Source of the DNA: Burkholderiales bacterium
Lineage (GTDB): Bacteria; Pseudomonadota; Gammaproteobacteria; Burkholderiales; SG8-39
Direction: 5' to 3'
DNA length: 5,385 nucleotides
NCBI GenBank assembly: GCA_919902965.1
Contig: CAKKSJ010000221.1
Location: 1-5,385, forward strand
Below the pieces are notes generated by a model, which saw only the letters and a program-made list of their open reading frames with translations, did no database searches and had not been told where the DNA came from. This document shows positions 5,294 to 5,385 of this stretch, piece by piece. The position numbers and the translations under genes are program-made. The stretch's first letter is position 1; each line of letters begins with the position of its first letter.

Positions 5294-5385
5294 CTACAAG
5301 ATGCTGGCCAGAGGTTTCAGCTTGACCTTCAGCTTGTCCTTGAACTTGAGCTTGTCCTTGAACTTGAGTTTGTCCTTGAACTTGA
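5294..5385 (-). CDS. C-terminal end of a lysine-rich hexapeptide-repeat protein (partial, runs off the window)
   Basis: Read on the minus strand from the window edge, 29 residues precede a TAG at 5294-5296: three copies of KFKDKL, then KVKLKPLASIL. The two bases at the edge (TC) fit the CTC leucine of a further copy, so the repeat continues outside the window. Lysine occupies every second position while F, D, L or V fill the others. This is a strict alternation that would put all lysines on one face of an extended beta strand. The tail degenerates and ends hydrophobic (PLASIL). Of the three frames on this strand, this is the one that combines a codon-exact 18-bp repeat, a simple alternating pattern and a clean stop before the shared terminator. 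I do not recognise the family. The start and any leader or signal lie beyond 5385. Confidence 0.6.
   Translation of the reverse strand, partial: KFKDKLKFKDKLKFKDKLKVKLKPLASIL
5333..5385. repeat. 18-bp tandem repeat, about three copies, continuing past the edge
   Basis: The unit CTTGTCCTTGAACTTGAG occurs at 5333-5350 and 5351-5368. A third copy at 5369-5385 has T for the first C and is cut one base short by the window end. A degenerate relative lies just left (5315-5332). The unit is a multiple of three and encodes the KFKDKL hexapeptide on the minus strand, so copy-number change would keep the reading frame. Confidence 0.95.

Noticed and set aside
5333..5385. CRISPR array
   Set aside because: The 18-bp units are contiguous with no spacers and stay in one coding frame, so they are a coding tandem repeat.

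Overview
This is a GC-rich bacterial chromosomal window with short intergenic gaps, Shine-Dalgarno-led genes and a textbook -24/-12 (sigma-54) promoter. The style suggests a proteobacterium, most likely a betaproteobacterium or close relative. That placement is an inference from style and protein families, because no taxonomic marker gene is present.

Layout, left to right. (1) A minus-strand gene (75-440) encodes a 121-residue two-hairpin membrane protein of unknown function. It is preceded by a strong sigma-54 promoter (485-502) and followed by a hairpin (20-43). (2) A gap of about 400 bases (441-845) appears non-coding but is rich in inverted repeats. (3) A minus-strand gene (846-1340) encodes a YbaK/ProX-type aminoacyl-tRNA deacylase, a translation-fidelity enzyme. 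(4) A divergent two-gene operon follows on the plus strand: a GMC-family FAD oxidoreductase (1505-3109) and, 9 bases later, a gluconate-2-dehydrogenase-subunit-3-like small protein (3119-3604). Together they look like the catalytic and small subunits of a membrane-type sugar/alcohol dehydrogenase, but no cytochrome subunit and no Tat signal are visible. (5) After a gap of about 225 bases, a plus-strand gene (3830-5041) encodes an HlyD-type periplasmic adaptor. Its C-terminal half resembles the adaptor of NHLP/NHLM peptide (RiPP) export systems. It stands alone, and a perfect bidirectional intrinsic terminator (5069-5107) follows it. (6) The right edge cuts a minus-strand gene (stop at 5294-5296) whose C-terminus is a lysine-rich hexapeptide repeat, (KFKDKL)n, encoded by an 18-bp tandem DNA repeat.

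The most interesting part is the right end. An orphan peptide-export adaptor sits tail-to-tail with a gene for a highly cationic, strictly alternating repeat protein. The ABC transporter partners expected for such an adaptor are not in the window. Whether the two genes work together is speculation. The second point of interest is the apparently cytoplasmic, cytochrome-less GMC/subunit-3 pair.
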